A DNA stretch of 64,000 nucleotides from NCBI RefSeq assembly GCF_026625765.1, contig NZ_CP113062.1:2294001-2358000 (forward strand). The letters are read 5' to 3'. Each line of letters starts with the position of its first letter. The stretch's first letter is position 1. This DNA is from Frigoribacterium sp. SL97 (GTDB taxonomy: Bacteria > Actinomycetota > Actinomycetes > Actinomycetales > Microbacteriaceae). Shown here one piece after another: positions 24,164 to 33,536 of the stretch. Under the pieces are notes generated by a model. The model had not been told where the DNA came from. It searched no databases and saw nothing but the letters and a program-made list of their open reading frames with translations. The position numbers were made by a program, and so were the translations under genes.

Positions 24164-24871
24164 CTACCGGTGCCGGAGAGCGGCGTCGGCGCGGATGAGG
24201 TCGGCAGCGAAGTCGACCTCGACGGCGAACAGGTCGGAGATGTCGAGGGGTCGGACGGTGAGCTGTCTGGCGGCGATGGCGGTCTCGATTCCGCGCTCGA
24301 AGTAGTCGCGGTCGCGGGCCCGCTCGAGGTGTCGGATGAGCGCTGCCCGGTCCTTCGTGGCGACGTAGTTGATGCCGACGGCTTCACCGAGCCCGGCGTT
24401 CACGTTCTTCGACAGCTCGGCGATGTTCCCGTTGGGGTCGAGGGTGTACTTGACCTCCTCGTCGTCGACGCGGGAGGTGTCGACGGTGACGAAGCTCTGC
24501 CCAGCGAGGATGAGTGCTGCTGCGCGATCGAGGATGAGCGGGTCGAAGACGACGTCGCCGTTCATCCAGAGGGTTCCGCCTCGGGTCGCCCGGAGGGCGC
24601 GCAGGAGCGACTTGGAGGTGTTCGTCGCGTCGTACTTCTCGTTGTAGACGTAGCGGGCCCCGGGGTGCCGTTCGACGATGTCGTCGGCCCTGTACCCGAC
24701 GACGATGGTCACTTCCTGGTCGGCTCCAAGGGCGGCGGCGATGTTCTGGAGCTGCTGCTCGAGGATGGTGCGGCCGTCGGCGAGCTCGGTGAGCGGCTTC
24801 GGGAGCGCCCGGCCGAGGCGGGTGCCCTTGCCTGCCGCGAGGATGACGACGTTGAGGGGTGGTTGGGGCAT
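24164..24871 (-). CDS. Nucleotidyltransferase (sugar/choline-phosphate type)
   Basis: This 235-residue GT-A fold protein carries the signature VVILAAGKGTRLG...PKPL at residues 8-28, the metal-binding WMNGDVVFDP near 103, and a closing VEVDFAADLIRAD. Such enzymes activate a phosphorylated sugar or choline-like head group with CTP, UTP or GTP; LicC- and RmlA-like relatives are known. It may supply an activated group for surface or nucleic-acid modification. It starts 2 nt after the previous stop. Confidence 0.8.
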   Translation of the reverse strand: MPQPPLNVVILAAGKGTRLGRALPKPLTELADGRTILEQQLQNIAAALGADQEVTIVVGYRADDIVERHPGARYVYNEKYDATNTSKSLLRALRATRGGTLWMNGDVVFDPLILDRAAALILAGQSFVTVDTSRVDDEEVKYTLDPNGNIAELSKNVNAGLGEAVGINYVATKDRAALIRHLERARDRDYFERGIETAIAARQLTVRPLDISDLFAVEVDFAADLIRADAALRHR

Positions 24872-24873
24872 GA

Positions 24874-25409
24874 CTAGTCCTTCGTGGTGGGGCTCCCGCT
24901 GACGTACTGGTTCTGCAGCTCGTCGGTGCGCTGAGCGGCGAGCAGGAAGCCGAGTCCGGAGACGACGATGACGGCGGCCATCGCCGGCGAGGGCAGCATG
25001 TGGAGGTAGAACGTGGTGACGCCGGCGGCGGCGACGACGGCCGAGCCCCCGAGGTAGAGGTACATGGTGCGGAACGTCTTCGCGCGCTCCGCCGGGGTTA
25101 CCTCGACGGCGCGCTTCCACGCGGGCACCTTCTGCCGGCGGGTGGTGCCGAGGATTCCGTGCGGCTCGGTCGTGGCGAACTCGACGCCGCGGCGCCAGAG
25201 CTGGCCGACGGAGTCACGGTAGATGCTTCCGAGCTCGACCTCGCTGGGGTCCGGAAGCGGCTCGGCCTTCTTCTGCGGCGTGTAGCCGCCGAGGAGGAAC
25301 CCACTGGCCGGCATGGTCGGGGCCGGCGTGCCGGGTTCAGCCGGCTGCGTGGTGAGCGCGGTGCCGGCCTCTGGGGCCGTGTCGGTGGCGTCTAGTTCGG
25401 TGCTCATGC
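24874..25409 (-). CDS. Membrane protein with long cytoplasmic N-terminus
   Basis: This protein of about 177 residues has a Pro/Ala/Thr-rich N-terminal tail to residue 40, a soluble segment containing LWRRGVEF and WKRAVEVTPAERAKTF, and two transmembrane helices at about 115-137 and 140-160. The start codon at 25405-25407 overlaps the previous stop as ATGA. No family is recognised. Confidence 0.6.
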
Positions 25410-25694
25410 GATGTCCTGGGTGGCGGCTCGATGGTCGGTGACGAAGGGCTGGAAGACGTTCGCCCCGTGGTAATCGGGGCTGGCCGGGTCCTTCAGGACC
25501 CAGGTGCTGACGTCGCCGACCTTGACCTCGTCGCAGAAGTACCGTCGGACGCCGTCGACGGCCATGTCGAGGACGGCAGCGAGTCCTGCGTCGTGGCGGT
25601 CATCGAGGCTGTGAGGCGGCCGGCGGTCGTCGAGGTCGTAAGCGTGGACCGCGCGGGCGTACTCGTCTCGGGCTGCCACGACACTGATGCTCAC
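25404..25694 (-). CDS. Hypothetical protein
   Basis: This 96-residue protein starts with GTG at 25694 and has an N-terminal helix followed by an alpha/beta segment (GVRRYFCDEVKVGDVSTWVL). Function unknown. The start forms GTGA with a 16-codon leader opened at 25741 by the variant cassette GCCGCATGTCT; a small hairpin and AGGAACGGA lie within that leader. Confidence 0.65.
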   Translation of the reverse strand: MSISVVAARDEYARAVHAYDLDDRRPPHSLDDRHDAGLAAVLDMAVDGVRRYFCDEVKVGDVSTWVLKDPASPDYHGANVFQPFVTDHRAATQDIA

Positions 25695-25746
25695 GACTGT
25701 CTCCGTTCCTGGTTGGCGCTGCTGCGCCAGGAGGGAGACATGCGGC
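25691..25746 (-). promoter_or_regulatory. Class 2 leader with hairpin and ribosome site
   Basis: GCCGCATGTCT opens a 16-codon frame (ATG at 25741). Inside it TGGCGC and GCGCCA can form a 6-bp hairpin, followed by AGGAACGGA just before the GTG of the real gene. The same order (TGGCGCA, GCGCCA, AGGAACGGA) recurs before the gene at 39097, arguing for a conserved RNA structure. Confidence 0.6.
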
Positions 25747-25765
25747 GCTTCTGCAGTCCGGGGCT

Positions 25766-26404
25766 CTACTGCTGCTGCAGGCGCAAGCCGTTCGCGAGGT
25801 CGTGGAGGTCGGCGGGGACGAGCGTTCCGTTCTCGAGGAGCGTGGCCATCTCGTCCATCGTGTCGGCGCGGATGTGGCGGTTGTGGGTGGCGAGGGCGTC
25901 GAGTCGGGACGCGGCGGTGATGTACGCCCAGACGTCGCGCGGAGCCGCGTCGGTGAACAGCATCGCGCGAGCCTCTTCCAGGACCACGAGCGAGCCGATG
26001 AGCTGCGCTTCAGCGGTCCGCATCGCCGGGAGCTGCTTGGCGATCAGCTGCGCGGACTCCTCGTACCGGCTGCGGTCCCTCGAGGCTCGCAGGGTGGCGG
26101 CTGCGACGATCGTGAACAGCTGGCGGATGTGGCTGGCCTCAGCGAAGCGACCGGCGGCGACCAGCGAGGCGGCGACCTCCTCGCCGGGGCCGAAGACCTC
26201 TGCCATCAGTCGGTCGGCGACGACGTAGTGCTCATCGCTCGGGGTGACGTAGTCTCCGGCGGCGGCGCCGACGTTCGCGATCTGCTGGGCGACGAGGTCG
26301 CGGGCTGCCGGCATGAGACTGGCGCCGAGCGACTGGACTGCGCTGTCGAGCGCGGCGTCAGAGACTGCGGCGGTGACTGCCGGCTCGTTGCTCTTGTCGG
26401 TCAT
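25766..26404 (-). CDS. Hypothetical helical protein
   Basis: This 212-residue all-helical, Ala-rich protein has no transmembrane segment and no recognised family. It ends in LANGLRLQQQ. GAGGAGCGAACC before the ATG supplies a ribosome site. A start cassette lies upstream (ATG at 26447) but is out of phase with the ATGA of this gene, the only such case among ATGA starts. Confidence 0.65.
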   Translation of the reverse strand: MTDKSNEPAVTAAVSDAALDSAVQSLGASLMPAARDLVAQQIANVGAAAGDYVTPSDEHYVVADRLMAEVFGPGEEVAASLVAAGRFAEASHIRQLFTIVAAATLRASRDRSRYEESAQLIAKQLPAMRTAEAQLIGSLVVLEEARAMLFTDAAPRDVWAYITAASRLDALATHNRHIRADTMDEMATLLENGTLVPADLHDLANGLRLQQQ

Positions 26405-26468
26405 CGGTTCGCTCCTCGGGGTCGGTGGGTGCTGCCGCGGGGATCATGCGCGGCAGCACCCTGGGCGC

Positions 26469-29400
26469 TCAGGCGACCTTGGCGAGCTCGTCGCGGGACG
26501 CTTCCGCGTCGATGAGGGTGTCGATGCGGGCGAGCTCGGCGAGGGCACTGTCGAGCTCGTCCTGACGGTCGAAGCGTGCGGTGTCGGCCGCCGCGGTGGC
26601 TTCGGCAGCCTCAGCCTCGTAGCGAGCGATGTCGCGGCGGATCCCGCGGATACGGCGGTCGATGCCCTCGACCCACTCTTCGAGCTTGTCGGTGATGAAC
26701 TCCGCGACGCTCTCGGCGCCGGCCCGGCGGATGGCACGGGGCACCTCGAAGCTGTGAGCGCTGCGGTAGTTGACCGAGACCTCGAGGACGGTCTGGCCCT
26801 TGACCTCGCGGTACGGCCGGCCGAGCGTGAGTCCACGCCAGGTCGCGATGCGTCCCGCGTACGCGTAGGCGTCCTTCGCCTTCTTGAGCAGCTCCGTCGA
26901 AACTCGCTGGACGGCGGCCGTGTCGTCGCCATCGGCTTCCGCGGCGATCCGCTTCGCCTCCTCGAGCAGCTCGATGGTTCGCTCTGCCCCGCTGATGAGT
27001 GCGCGGCAGTTCGTGGCCGTCGAGCGAGCCTGGTTGACGCCCTGCAGGTGCACAGCGCGCATGAGGCGGAGCTTGCCGACCTCGGCTGCGAGCTTCGCCT
27101 GGTCGAGCAGGAGCGGGTTGCCGGCAGCGAGGGCCTTCACCTCGCCGTAGGACAGGACGCTCGGAGCGACGTCTTCGATCTCGCGGACGGAGGTGTCGAA
27201 GGCGAGGAGCTTCGCGAACGAACGGGCCTTCCTCTCGAGGGTCTGCCAGGTGAACGCGTCGAAGGACGACTCGGTGACGTACCGAAAGATGTCGACGTGG
27301 GTGTTGAGGTTCTTCGGTCGGAGGATGCGGCCCTCGCGCTGCTCGACCTCGGCGGCCGTCCACGGTGCGTCGATGTGGTGCAGCGCGACGAGGCGGGTCT
27401 GGACGTTGGTGCCGATGCCGAGCTTCGAGGTGGAGCCGAGAAGGACGGAGATTCCGCCGTCGCGGGCCTGGGAGAACATGGCGGCGCGAGCCTTGTCAGT
27501 CTTGGCCTCGTGGATGAAGCGGATGCTGCGGGCGGGGATGCCGCGCTGCACGAGCATGTTGCGGAGGCGGCCGTAGACCTGCGCGTCGTCGGGGTGCGGG
27601 GTGCCGAGGTCGAGCATCGCCAGCTGCAGGGCGCCCGGCGTCGGAGCGTCGCCGTACGTGGTGCTGGTGTGGGTGTGGTGGACGTCGGCGATGCGGTCCG
27701 CCGCCTCGACGAGCTTCGGTGAGACGTCGTCGAGTCCGACGAGGATCGGGTCGAGGGCGACCTTCCGGCCGTCGCCGACGATCTGGAGCATGTTCTCGGC
27801 CTTGCCGTTGTCGGCCTTGCCGCCGGAGCGGATGCTGTCGGCGCGCTCGGCGAGGTCCTTGACGTAGTCGAGCTGGGCGTCGGTGGGCTTGGCGACGACG
27901 GTGTGGAGGGTGTGGGTGGGGCGGACGAGACCGAGGCTGTTGGCGTCGAGGACTTCGGCGACCTGGCCGAGGAGCGTCAGCAGCTCCGGGAGGTTCTTGA
28001 CGCCGACGGGGCGGGTGTTCATGCGGAAGCCAGAGCCGTCCGGGGCGACCTCGACGGCGGTCTCGTAGTTGATGAACGAGGCGACCCACGGGTCGAACAT
28101 CTTCACGCCGGCAGCCTCGAGCGCGTCGGGCTGCAGGTACCGCTGCCACGTCCACGTCTCGGCGAGGGTGTTCGCCCACGGGGTGCCGGTGAACATCGAG
28201 ACGATGGGCTTGCCGGGGTACTTCTGGGCGAGGGTCTCGATCTTGAGGAGCATGTCGGTGGCGCGCTTGGAGGAGCCGGAACCGAAGCCGTTTCCGCGCG
28301 CGGTGGACCCGGTCGCCAGCCGGCGGAAGAGGTGAGCCTCGTCCACCATCACGTAGTCGACGCCGAGGTGGTCGAAGAGGACCTGATTGTCGTCGCGCTG
28401 CTTGTTCTGGCGGAGGACACCGAGTCGGGTGTCGAGGCCGCGGACGGCGCGGGCGATGGCCTTGGCACCCTTGGAGGAGCCGTAGCCGTTGCTGGCGCTG
28501 AGCATGCCGCCGCGGAGGTCGGACTTCTGTCGCTCCACCCAGGCTTCTTCGGCGTGCTCGGAGACGGGCAGCGACGTGAACGCGGTGTGCGTCATGACGA
28601 CGGCGTCCCACTCCCCCGTGGCGCAGCGGGCGGCGAAGAGACGGCGGCGGTCGCCGGTCAGGTCTTCCTTCGAGGCGATGAGGAAGCGGCCGGTGGGGAA
28701 GGCCTGCTGGGCTTCTCGGACGATCTGCTCGAGGAGGTGGTTCGGCACGGTGATGAGCGGCTTGTTGGCGAGGCCGAAGCGGCGGAGGGTCATGGCGGAG
28801 AGGATCATCGTCAGCGTCTTGCCGCTGCCAACGGGGTGGCCGATGAGGGCGCGCTCGGAGGCTGTGACGCGGGCGACGGCGTTCCGCTGGTGGCCCCAGG
28901 GGGTGACGCTCTCGGCGAGGCCGGGGAACTCGATGCGGGACCCGTCGAAGGTGCGCGTGACGTGGGAGTTGAAGCGGCGGTTGTAGGTGGCGCAGATGCG
29001 CTCGGACCGGTCGGCGTTCTCCCACACCCACGTCGAGAACCGCTCGGACATGGCCCGCGACTTCTCTTCCGCGGCGATCGACGCTTCGACGTTCCGGACG
29101 CGGACGGTGGTGCCGCGGCTGCTGCTCCACACCTCGTCGTAGATGACGATGGAGCGGCCGTTGAGGGCGTGCTCGAGGATCTCGATGGGGCTGATGGAGG
29201 TGGTGCCGTAGGCGAGGCGAGCGTCGGCGGAGACACCCTGGCCCTTGGCTCCGCCGTTGATCTCCCAGACGGCGGCGTCGGCGGTGTAGGTGACGCCGGC
29301 GTGACCGCCCAGCACCTCCTTGATGAAAGCGTCGATGTCGGCTGCGGCGACGAACGGTGCGCCGAGGCTGACGCGGATGTCGAGGGGGCCGAGGTCGGCC

Positions 29401-31310
29401 GGCATGACCTCTTCGAGGGCGGCGACGTTCTTGGCCCAGTCGCTGTCGTCGAGTGCGCGTGCTCGGGCGTAGGCGAGCTTCGTGCGGATGTTGCCGGACA
29501 GGTAGGTGTGCGCGTCGACGTAGTGGCCGTCGACGTCGAAGACGAGGTTGCCGAGGGCAGCAACGGCGTCGTCCTCCGTCGGCAGGCTCAGCAGTCCGGC
29601 GATGCGGGCGAGGTCGACTCCTCGGCCCTCGCCGACGCTGATGCTGAGCGCCTCGTCGGGCGTTTCGGCGGTCGTGGCGGGCTCGGGCTTGCGGTTGACG
29701 CGGCGGAGGAGGATCGGCGCGGGGGCGGCGATGCCCTCGTCCTGGTCGAAGGTCTCGATCGCCATGACGGAGACGTAGTCGGGGTCGCGTCGGAACCCTC
29801 CCATTGCCGGGCGGCGCCAGGACAGGAGCGGCTCGCCGGTGTCGGGATCGGGCTTGCCTTCGGTGAGGGTGCCGCGGTTGAGGGGGCCGAACTTGGCCAC
29901 GTAGGCGGTGTAGGCCTCGAGGGTTGCGGCGCGGGCGGCGGTGATGGCGTCGTCGGGGAGGTCGGCGTCCGATTCGAGCTCGAGGAGGCGGACGGCGAGG
30001 TCGCGGAGGGTGACCAGCTGACGGAGCTCGGCGTTGTTGCGGATCTCGGAGAGCGTTCCGCCGGTGACCTCGTGGAGGGTGCCGTCGACGACGTGGAAGG
30101 AGCCCTCCTTGCGGCCTTCGGCGTCGTGGAGGGCGACGTCGGCGAGCTCCGTGGCGGGGTCGAAGTGGGGGCGGTCGGCCTGCGGGATGAGGTGGGGGCG
30201 GATGGCGTCGAGGGCGCGGGCGATGTCGGCGGGCCGGTCGTCGCTGATGACGGTGAGGGGGTTCCGGTGGAAGGTGCCGACCTTCATGGTGCCGGCAACG
30301 TGCTCGGGGTGTGTGGCCCAGTAGGCGTTGACGCTGGTGGGGATGCCGGGCTGGCCGGGAGTGACGGGAGTGGTGACGGTCGGGCGAGTGGACGTGACCG
30401 TGTAGGGGTAGTGGATGCTGCGCGTGGGTGCGTTCTCGCGGTCATCGTCCCAGGTGGTGACGGGGGCGTCGCGGACAATCTTGCGGATGAGGACGATGTC
30501 GGTGACGACGTCGGTGCCTTCGCTGGCGAAGGTGCCGGCGGGCAGTCGGACGGCGCCGACGAGCTGGGCGATGTTGTTGCCCTCGGTGTCGGTGAGGATG
30601 CTGCGGAGGCCGGAGTCGGAGTCCATCACGAAGCGGCTGGTGATAGCGATGACGTATCCGCCCTCGCGGACGGCGTCGAGGGCCCTGGCGAGGAAGTAAC
30701 CGTGGAGGGACGAGTGGTAGCCGAAGTTCGGGTCGTGCACGGCGCCGTGGGCGAAGGGGACGTTGCCGATGGCGGCGTCGAACTCGCCGGTGGCGAAGCT
30801 GACGCGCTGCAGGGGTGCGGCGATGAGCTTGGCGGCCGGGTTCAGGGCGCGGGCCATAGCGATCGCCGTCGGGTCGATGTCGACTCCGGTCCAGTCGATG
30901 TCGAGGTCGGCAGGCGTGGCGGCCATGAAGCGGCCGGAGCCGCAGCCGGGCTCGAGGACTCGGCCCTCGGTGAAGCCGACGCTGCGGAGGAGGTCGAAGG
31001 CGGCGTCGACGATGGCGGCCGGCGTGTAGAAGCTGGTGTCGATGTGGTCGCGGGCGACGTCGAGGGCCTTGGTGCTGACGAGCTGGTCGATGTCGTCGGC
31101 GAGGGCTGACCAGCCGGGGCTGCTGACTTCGTCGAAGGCGGGTGCGAGGGCTCCCCATCCGTGCCAACGGAGGAGGCTGTCGCGCTGCTCGTTGGTGGGC
31201 GTGGCTCCGTCGAGGCTTCGCAGGGTGCGGAGCGCGTCGAGGGCGGTCTGTGCTCGTCGGAGCGGGGTCTCGGACTGTGCCGTCTGCGTCAGTGTCGTGT
31301 CGTCATTCAC
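26469..31310 (-). CDS. Giant N6-adenine methylase / SNF2-type helicase fusion
   Basis: This 1613-residue protein joins a Rossmann methyltransferase (motif I VLEPGCGSGRF at 118-128, motif IV-like NVPF near 185) to a superfamily 2 helicase (Walker A GHPVGSGKT near 825, DEAH box VMVDEAHLF near 985, C-terminal motif REGRILRPKN near 1320). The motif IV NVPF replaces NPPY. Such fusions are common on conjugative elements and phages (DarB-like antirestriction and similar proteins) and are thought to modify or protect incoming DNA. The C-terminal 250 residues are helical. The GTG start at 31310 is set by GTGA overlap with the four-codon leader at 31321. Confidence 0.9.
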   Translation of the reverse strand: MNDDTTLTQTAQSETPLRRAQTALDALRTLRSLDGATPTNEQRDSLLRWHGWGALAPAFDEVSSPGWSALADDIDQLVSTKALDVARDHIDTSFYTPAAIVDAAFDLLRSVGFTEGRVLEPGCGSGRFMAATPADLDIDWTGVDIDPTAIAMARALNPAAKLIAAPLQRVSFATGEFDAAIGNVPFAHGAVHDPNFGYHSSLHGYFLARALDAVREGGYVIAITSRFVMDSDSGLRSILTDTEGNNIAQLVGAVRLPAGTFASEGTDVVTDIVLIRKIVRDAPVTTWDDDRENAPTRSIHYPYTVTSTRPTVTTPVTPGQPGIPTSVNAYWATHPEHVAGTMKVGTFHRNPLTVISDDRPADIARALDAIRPHLIPQADRPHFDPATELADVALHDAEGRKEGSFHVVDGTLHEVTGGTLSEIRNNAELRQLVTLRDLAVRLLELESDADLPDDAITAARAATLEAYTAYVAKFGPLNRGTLTEGKPDPDTGEPLLSWRRPAMGGFRRDPDYVSVMAIETFDQDEGIAAPAPILLRRVNRKPEPATTAETPDEALSISVGEGRGVDLARIAGLLSLPTEDDAVAALGNLVFDVDGHYVDAHTYLSGNIRTKLAYARARALDDSDWAKNVAALEEVMPADLGPLDIRVSLGAPFVAAADIDAFIKEVLGGHAGVTYTADAAVWEINGGAKGQGVSADARLAYGTTSISPIEILEHALNGRSIVIYDEVWSSSRGTTVRVRNVEASIAAEEKSRAMSERFSTWVWENADRSERICATYNRRFNSHVTRTFDGSRIEFPGLAESVTPWGHQRNAVARVTASERALIGHPVGSGKTLTMILSAMTLRRFGLANKPLITVPNHLLEQIVREAQQAFPTGRFLIASKEDLTGDRRRLFAARCATGEWDAVVMTHTAFTSLPVSEHAEEAWVERQKSDLRGGMLSASNGYGSSKGAKAIARAVRGLDTRLGVLRQNKQRDDNQVLFDHLGVDYVMVDEAHLFRRLATGSTARGNGFGSGSSKRATDMLLKIETLAQKYPGKPIVSMFTGTPWANTLAETWTWQRYLQPDALEAAGVKMFDPWVASFINYETAVEVAPDGSGFRMNTRPVGVKNLPELLTLLGQVAEVLDANSLGLVRPTHTLHTVVAKPTDAQLDYVKDLAERADSIRSGGKADNGKAENMLQIVGDGRKVALDPILVGLDDVSPKLVEAADRIADVHHTHTSTTYGDAPTPGALQLAMLDLGTPHPDDAQVYGRLRNMLVQRGIPARSIRFIHEAKTDKARAAMFSQARDGGISVLLGSTSKLGIGTNVQTRLVALHHIDAPWTAAEVEQREGRILRPKNLNTHVDIFRYVTESSFDAFTWQTLERKARSFAKLLAFDTSVREIEDVAPSVLSYGEVKALAAGNPLLLDQAKLAAEVGKLRLMRAVHLQGVNQARSTATNCRALISGAERTIELLEEAKRIAAEADGDDTAAVQRVSTELLKKAKDAYAYAGRIATWRGLTLGRPYREVKGQTVLEVSVNYRSAHSFEVPRAIRRAGAESVAEFITDKLEEWVEGIDRRIRGIRRDIARYEAEAAEATAAADTARFDRQDELDSALAELARIDTLIDAEASRDELAKVA

Positions 31311-31408
31311 GAACGACCCATGCGCGGCAGGTGCCTGGGGTGGCGGCCACGGCAGCTTCCCGGCCGCCCGCCGCCACTTCGACGCGCCGTGAGGAGTGCC
31401 GAAGCTGG

Positions 31409-31501
31409 TCACCAGCAAGCTGGTGTCCGGCCCACGGAACCAAACAACCGTGGAGCGACGACAACGCTACAGGGACCCGGACCATTCCCCCCGTATGGGG
31501 G
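31409..31501 (-). terminator. Terminator region between genes
   Basis: Two hairpins lie in this gap: CACCAG/CTGGTG (31410-31425) and CCCCCGTATGGGGG at about 31488-31501. The second follows the stop of the minus gene ending at 31502 and is followed on the minus strand by AA rather than a U-tract. Confidence 0.5.
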
Positions 31502-31987
31502 TCACGACGTCGCGTTGGCCCTGGGCAGCTGCACGAGACCCTCGAGGGGCACCCAGTGCATCAGGAACGGCTTGCCGTGGACGAACTCGATCCGGCCCTC
31601 AGCGACCTCGTCACCCAGGACGACCGTCACGTCGGTCGGGGCCGGGTACATCGCAGCGACGCCGTCAGCCCCCTCGGTCACGCCGTAGGTGACCTCGAGC
31701 CAGGCGGCTGCCTCCTCGTTCCAGGCCGCTCGGACTGGGCTGTACTCGTCGGCCTGTCGCCCTGCGACCTCGCTTGCGGTGAAGCTGCCAGCGGTGAGCA
31801 GCAGCGCGAGACCTGCGCCGACGGCTCTCAGGACCGTGGCGCGGCGAGAGGCTCCGCGGTGACCTGCTTCGATGCACCAGATCGTCAGAGCTGCCATCGC
31901 GAGCAGGCCTGCGACCGTCAGCACGGTCCACACAGCCAGCGGGATGATGACCGGGTCGACAGGCGGGGCGGTGAGCGTGCCGGTCAT
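31502..31987 (-). CDS. Membrane protein of the tandem YGVT family (copy 1)
   Basis: This 161-residue protein has two transmembrane helices (about 14-37 and 50-68) followed by a domain on the far side of the membrane. That domain begins with a Trp/Ala-rich helix, AAWNEEAAAWLEVTYGVTEG, then a beta-rich part ending in VPLEGLVQL. The same domain recurs in the next three genes. Function unknown. The start overlaps the preceding stop (ATGA). Confidence 0.75.
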   Translation of the reverse strand: MTGTLTAPPVDPVIIPLAVWTVLTVAGLLAMAALTIWCIEAGHRGASRRATVLRAVGAGLALLLTAGSFTASEVAGRQADEYSPVRAAWNEEAAAWLEVTYGVTEGADGVAAMYPAPTDVTVVLGDEVAEGRIEFVHGKPFLMHWVPLEGLVQLPRANATS

Positions 31988-32928
31988 CGGTCTGCCTCGA
32001 CGTTCTGGCGCGGGAGTTCGGCTCCCGCGGTGCCGAACATGTCCACTTGGACGAGCACTGGCGTCTTGCCGACCCAGGAGATTTTGACGCGCGAGATGTT
32101 GCCGTTGGCGACGACGTCGACGCTCTCTGGAACGAACAGGCCGCCGTCGTACTGCCCCTTGGCGGCGAGGGCGCGGGCCTCACCGAGGTCGGCGACACCC
32201 CCGGCACCGGAGGTGATGCCGTAGACGTCGGTGGCCCAGCGGGCGAAGTCGCCCGCGTACCCGTTGCGTGCCCGAACGTCCTGGCGCTTCGGGTGCCTCT
32301 CGAGCTCCCGATCCGCCTCGGCGCCGTGCACGAGCACACGCTCGGTGCCGACCGTGCGGATCGCGACCTGCAGCAGCGTGCCGTCGGGCCCGATGACCTC
32401 GAAGGGGTTGCCGTAGAGGTGGGCGTGCGCCATCCCGTCTCGCACGCCGTAGGTGTCTCTGGCCCAGGCGTCTCGGGCGGCTGCCCGGTCAGCAGCCTCC
32501 TCACGGAACTCTGCCCGCTCAGCGCTCATAGCTGAGACACCGCCAATCCAGATGATGGCGATGAGCGCCCATGCGCCGGCGTGGACGATGACAGCGCGTC
32601 GTCCGAGCTGCCGGCGTTCGTCGCTCTTGAAGTAGGCCTGAGCACGGGCACCTTCGACGGCACCGTCGAACCGCGCGCTCTCTCCGGGGCCGGAGAGCAT
32701 CGCTTGCGCGAGGCGCTTGACGCCCATGACCCCAGCCAGGGTCTTTTCGACCTCGGCGACACTTGCTCGAGTGCTCGAACTCTGGTCGCTCCGGAGGCGG
32801 GCGCGGGCGCTGGCCTTGTGGATGACGACGGCGGCGCACACGACGATTGCCAGGCTGATTGCGCTCATGGCGGTCAGGTAGACGACGGAGGGGTCGATCG
32901 GGTCCGCCCAGACAGCAGCCTCGGTCAT
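31984..32928 (-). CDS. Membrane protein of the tandem YGVT family (copy 2, double domain)
   Basis: This 314-residue protein has an N-terminal transmembrane helix (about 16-38), a cytoplasmic helical region, a second transmembrane helix (about 112-133) and then two copies of the family domain, one with RDTYGVRDG and one with TDVYGITSG. Each is followed by strands ending in a conserved V-L-V motif (TERVLVHG, KTPVLVQVD). It forms ATGA overlaps with both neighbours and belongs to the three-gene unit 33512-31502. Confidence 0.75.
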   Translation of the reverse strand: MTEAAVWADPIDPSVVYLTAMSAISLAIVVCAAVVIHKASARARLRSDQSSSTRASVAEVEKTLAGVMGVKRLAQAMLSGPGESARFDGAVEGARAQAYFKSDERRQLGRRAVIVHAGAWALIAIIWIGGVSAMSAERAEFREEAADRAAARDAWARDTYGVRDGMAHAHLYGNPFEVIGPDGTLLQVAIRTVGTERVLVHGAEADRELERHPKRQDVRARNGYAGDFARWATDVYGITSGAGGVADLGEARALAAKGQYDGGLFVPESVDVVANGNISRVKISWVGKTPVLVQVDMFGTAGAELPRQNVEADR

Positions 32929-33512
32929 CGGGCTTCTCCGTCGGTGTCGGCGTTGGCGTCGACGCGAGTCAGCTCAGTCGGGCCTTCTCCCTTGGCAGGC
33001 TCTGCCAGGAGCAGGACCGCCTGGTCGCCGATGCGCTTGAGGGTGACATCGACGAGCTGACCGCCGACGATGACAGTGGACGGCTCGCCTTCACCGGCCT
33101 CGAGCAGGTCCCTGGTGCCGGCCGTGACGCCGTACCTAGTCTCAGCCCAGGTGGCGGCGTCCGCCTCCCAGCTGGCCACGGCAGCCTCGTTTCTCTTGTC
33201 GACTCCTTGCCAGCCGGGCGCGACCACCAGCCACAAGCTAGCGACGATGGCGGCGAGGGAGAGCAGCCAAGCTGCGCGGGTCACGCGTCCGAGACGAACC
33301 TCGCTTGCCTGGTCTAGCTTCCTGGCCGGCGACGACGGCGAGCCAGTGGTGGGGCTGGAGAGGAGCACAGCGCGGGCGATGGCCCGGACGATGATCGGTC
33401 CGACGACGCCGACGATGACGATTGCGATCGCGAGCCAGGGCCAGTTGTTGGCGAACTCGTCAGGCACGCTGGGGAACGTCGCGGCGGCGGCGAGGAGGTA
33501 GGGGCTGTTCAT
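32925..33512 (-). CDS. Membrane protein of the tandem YGVT family (copy 3)
   Basis: This 195-residue protein has transmembrane helices at about 23-45 and 84-103 and a C-terminal family domain (WEADAATWAETRYGVTAGTRDLL then VTLKRIGDQAVLLLAEP, quoted in parts). It is the first gene of a three-gene unit. Start 33512 forms ATGA with the four-codon leader (MCRP) opened at 33523. Confidence 0.75.
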   Translation of the reverse strand: MNSPYLLAAAATFPSVPDEFANNWPWLAIAIVIVGVVGPIIVRAIARAVLLSSPTTGSPSSPARKLDQASEVRLGRVTRAAWLLSLAAIVASLWLVVAPGWQGVDKRNEAAVASWEADAATWAETRYGVTAGTRDLLEAGEGEPSTVIVGGQLVDVTLKRIGDQAVLLLAEPAKGEGPTELTRVDANADTDGEAR

Positions 33513-33536
33513 GGTCGGCACATGCGCGGCAGGACG

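Noticed and set aside
27903..31109. A 1068-residue open frame on the plus strand
   Set aside because: It is exactly antisense to the methylase-helicase, its product is low-complexity (Gly/Val/Asp/Glu-rich), and the minus frame has real motifs. Such mirror frames arise from G+C-biased third positions.
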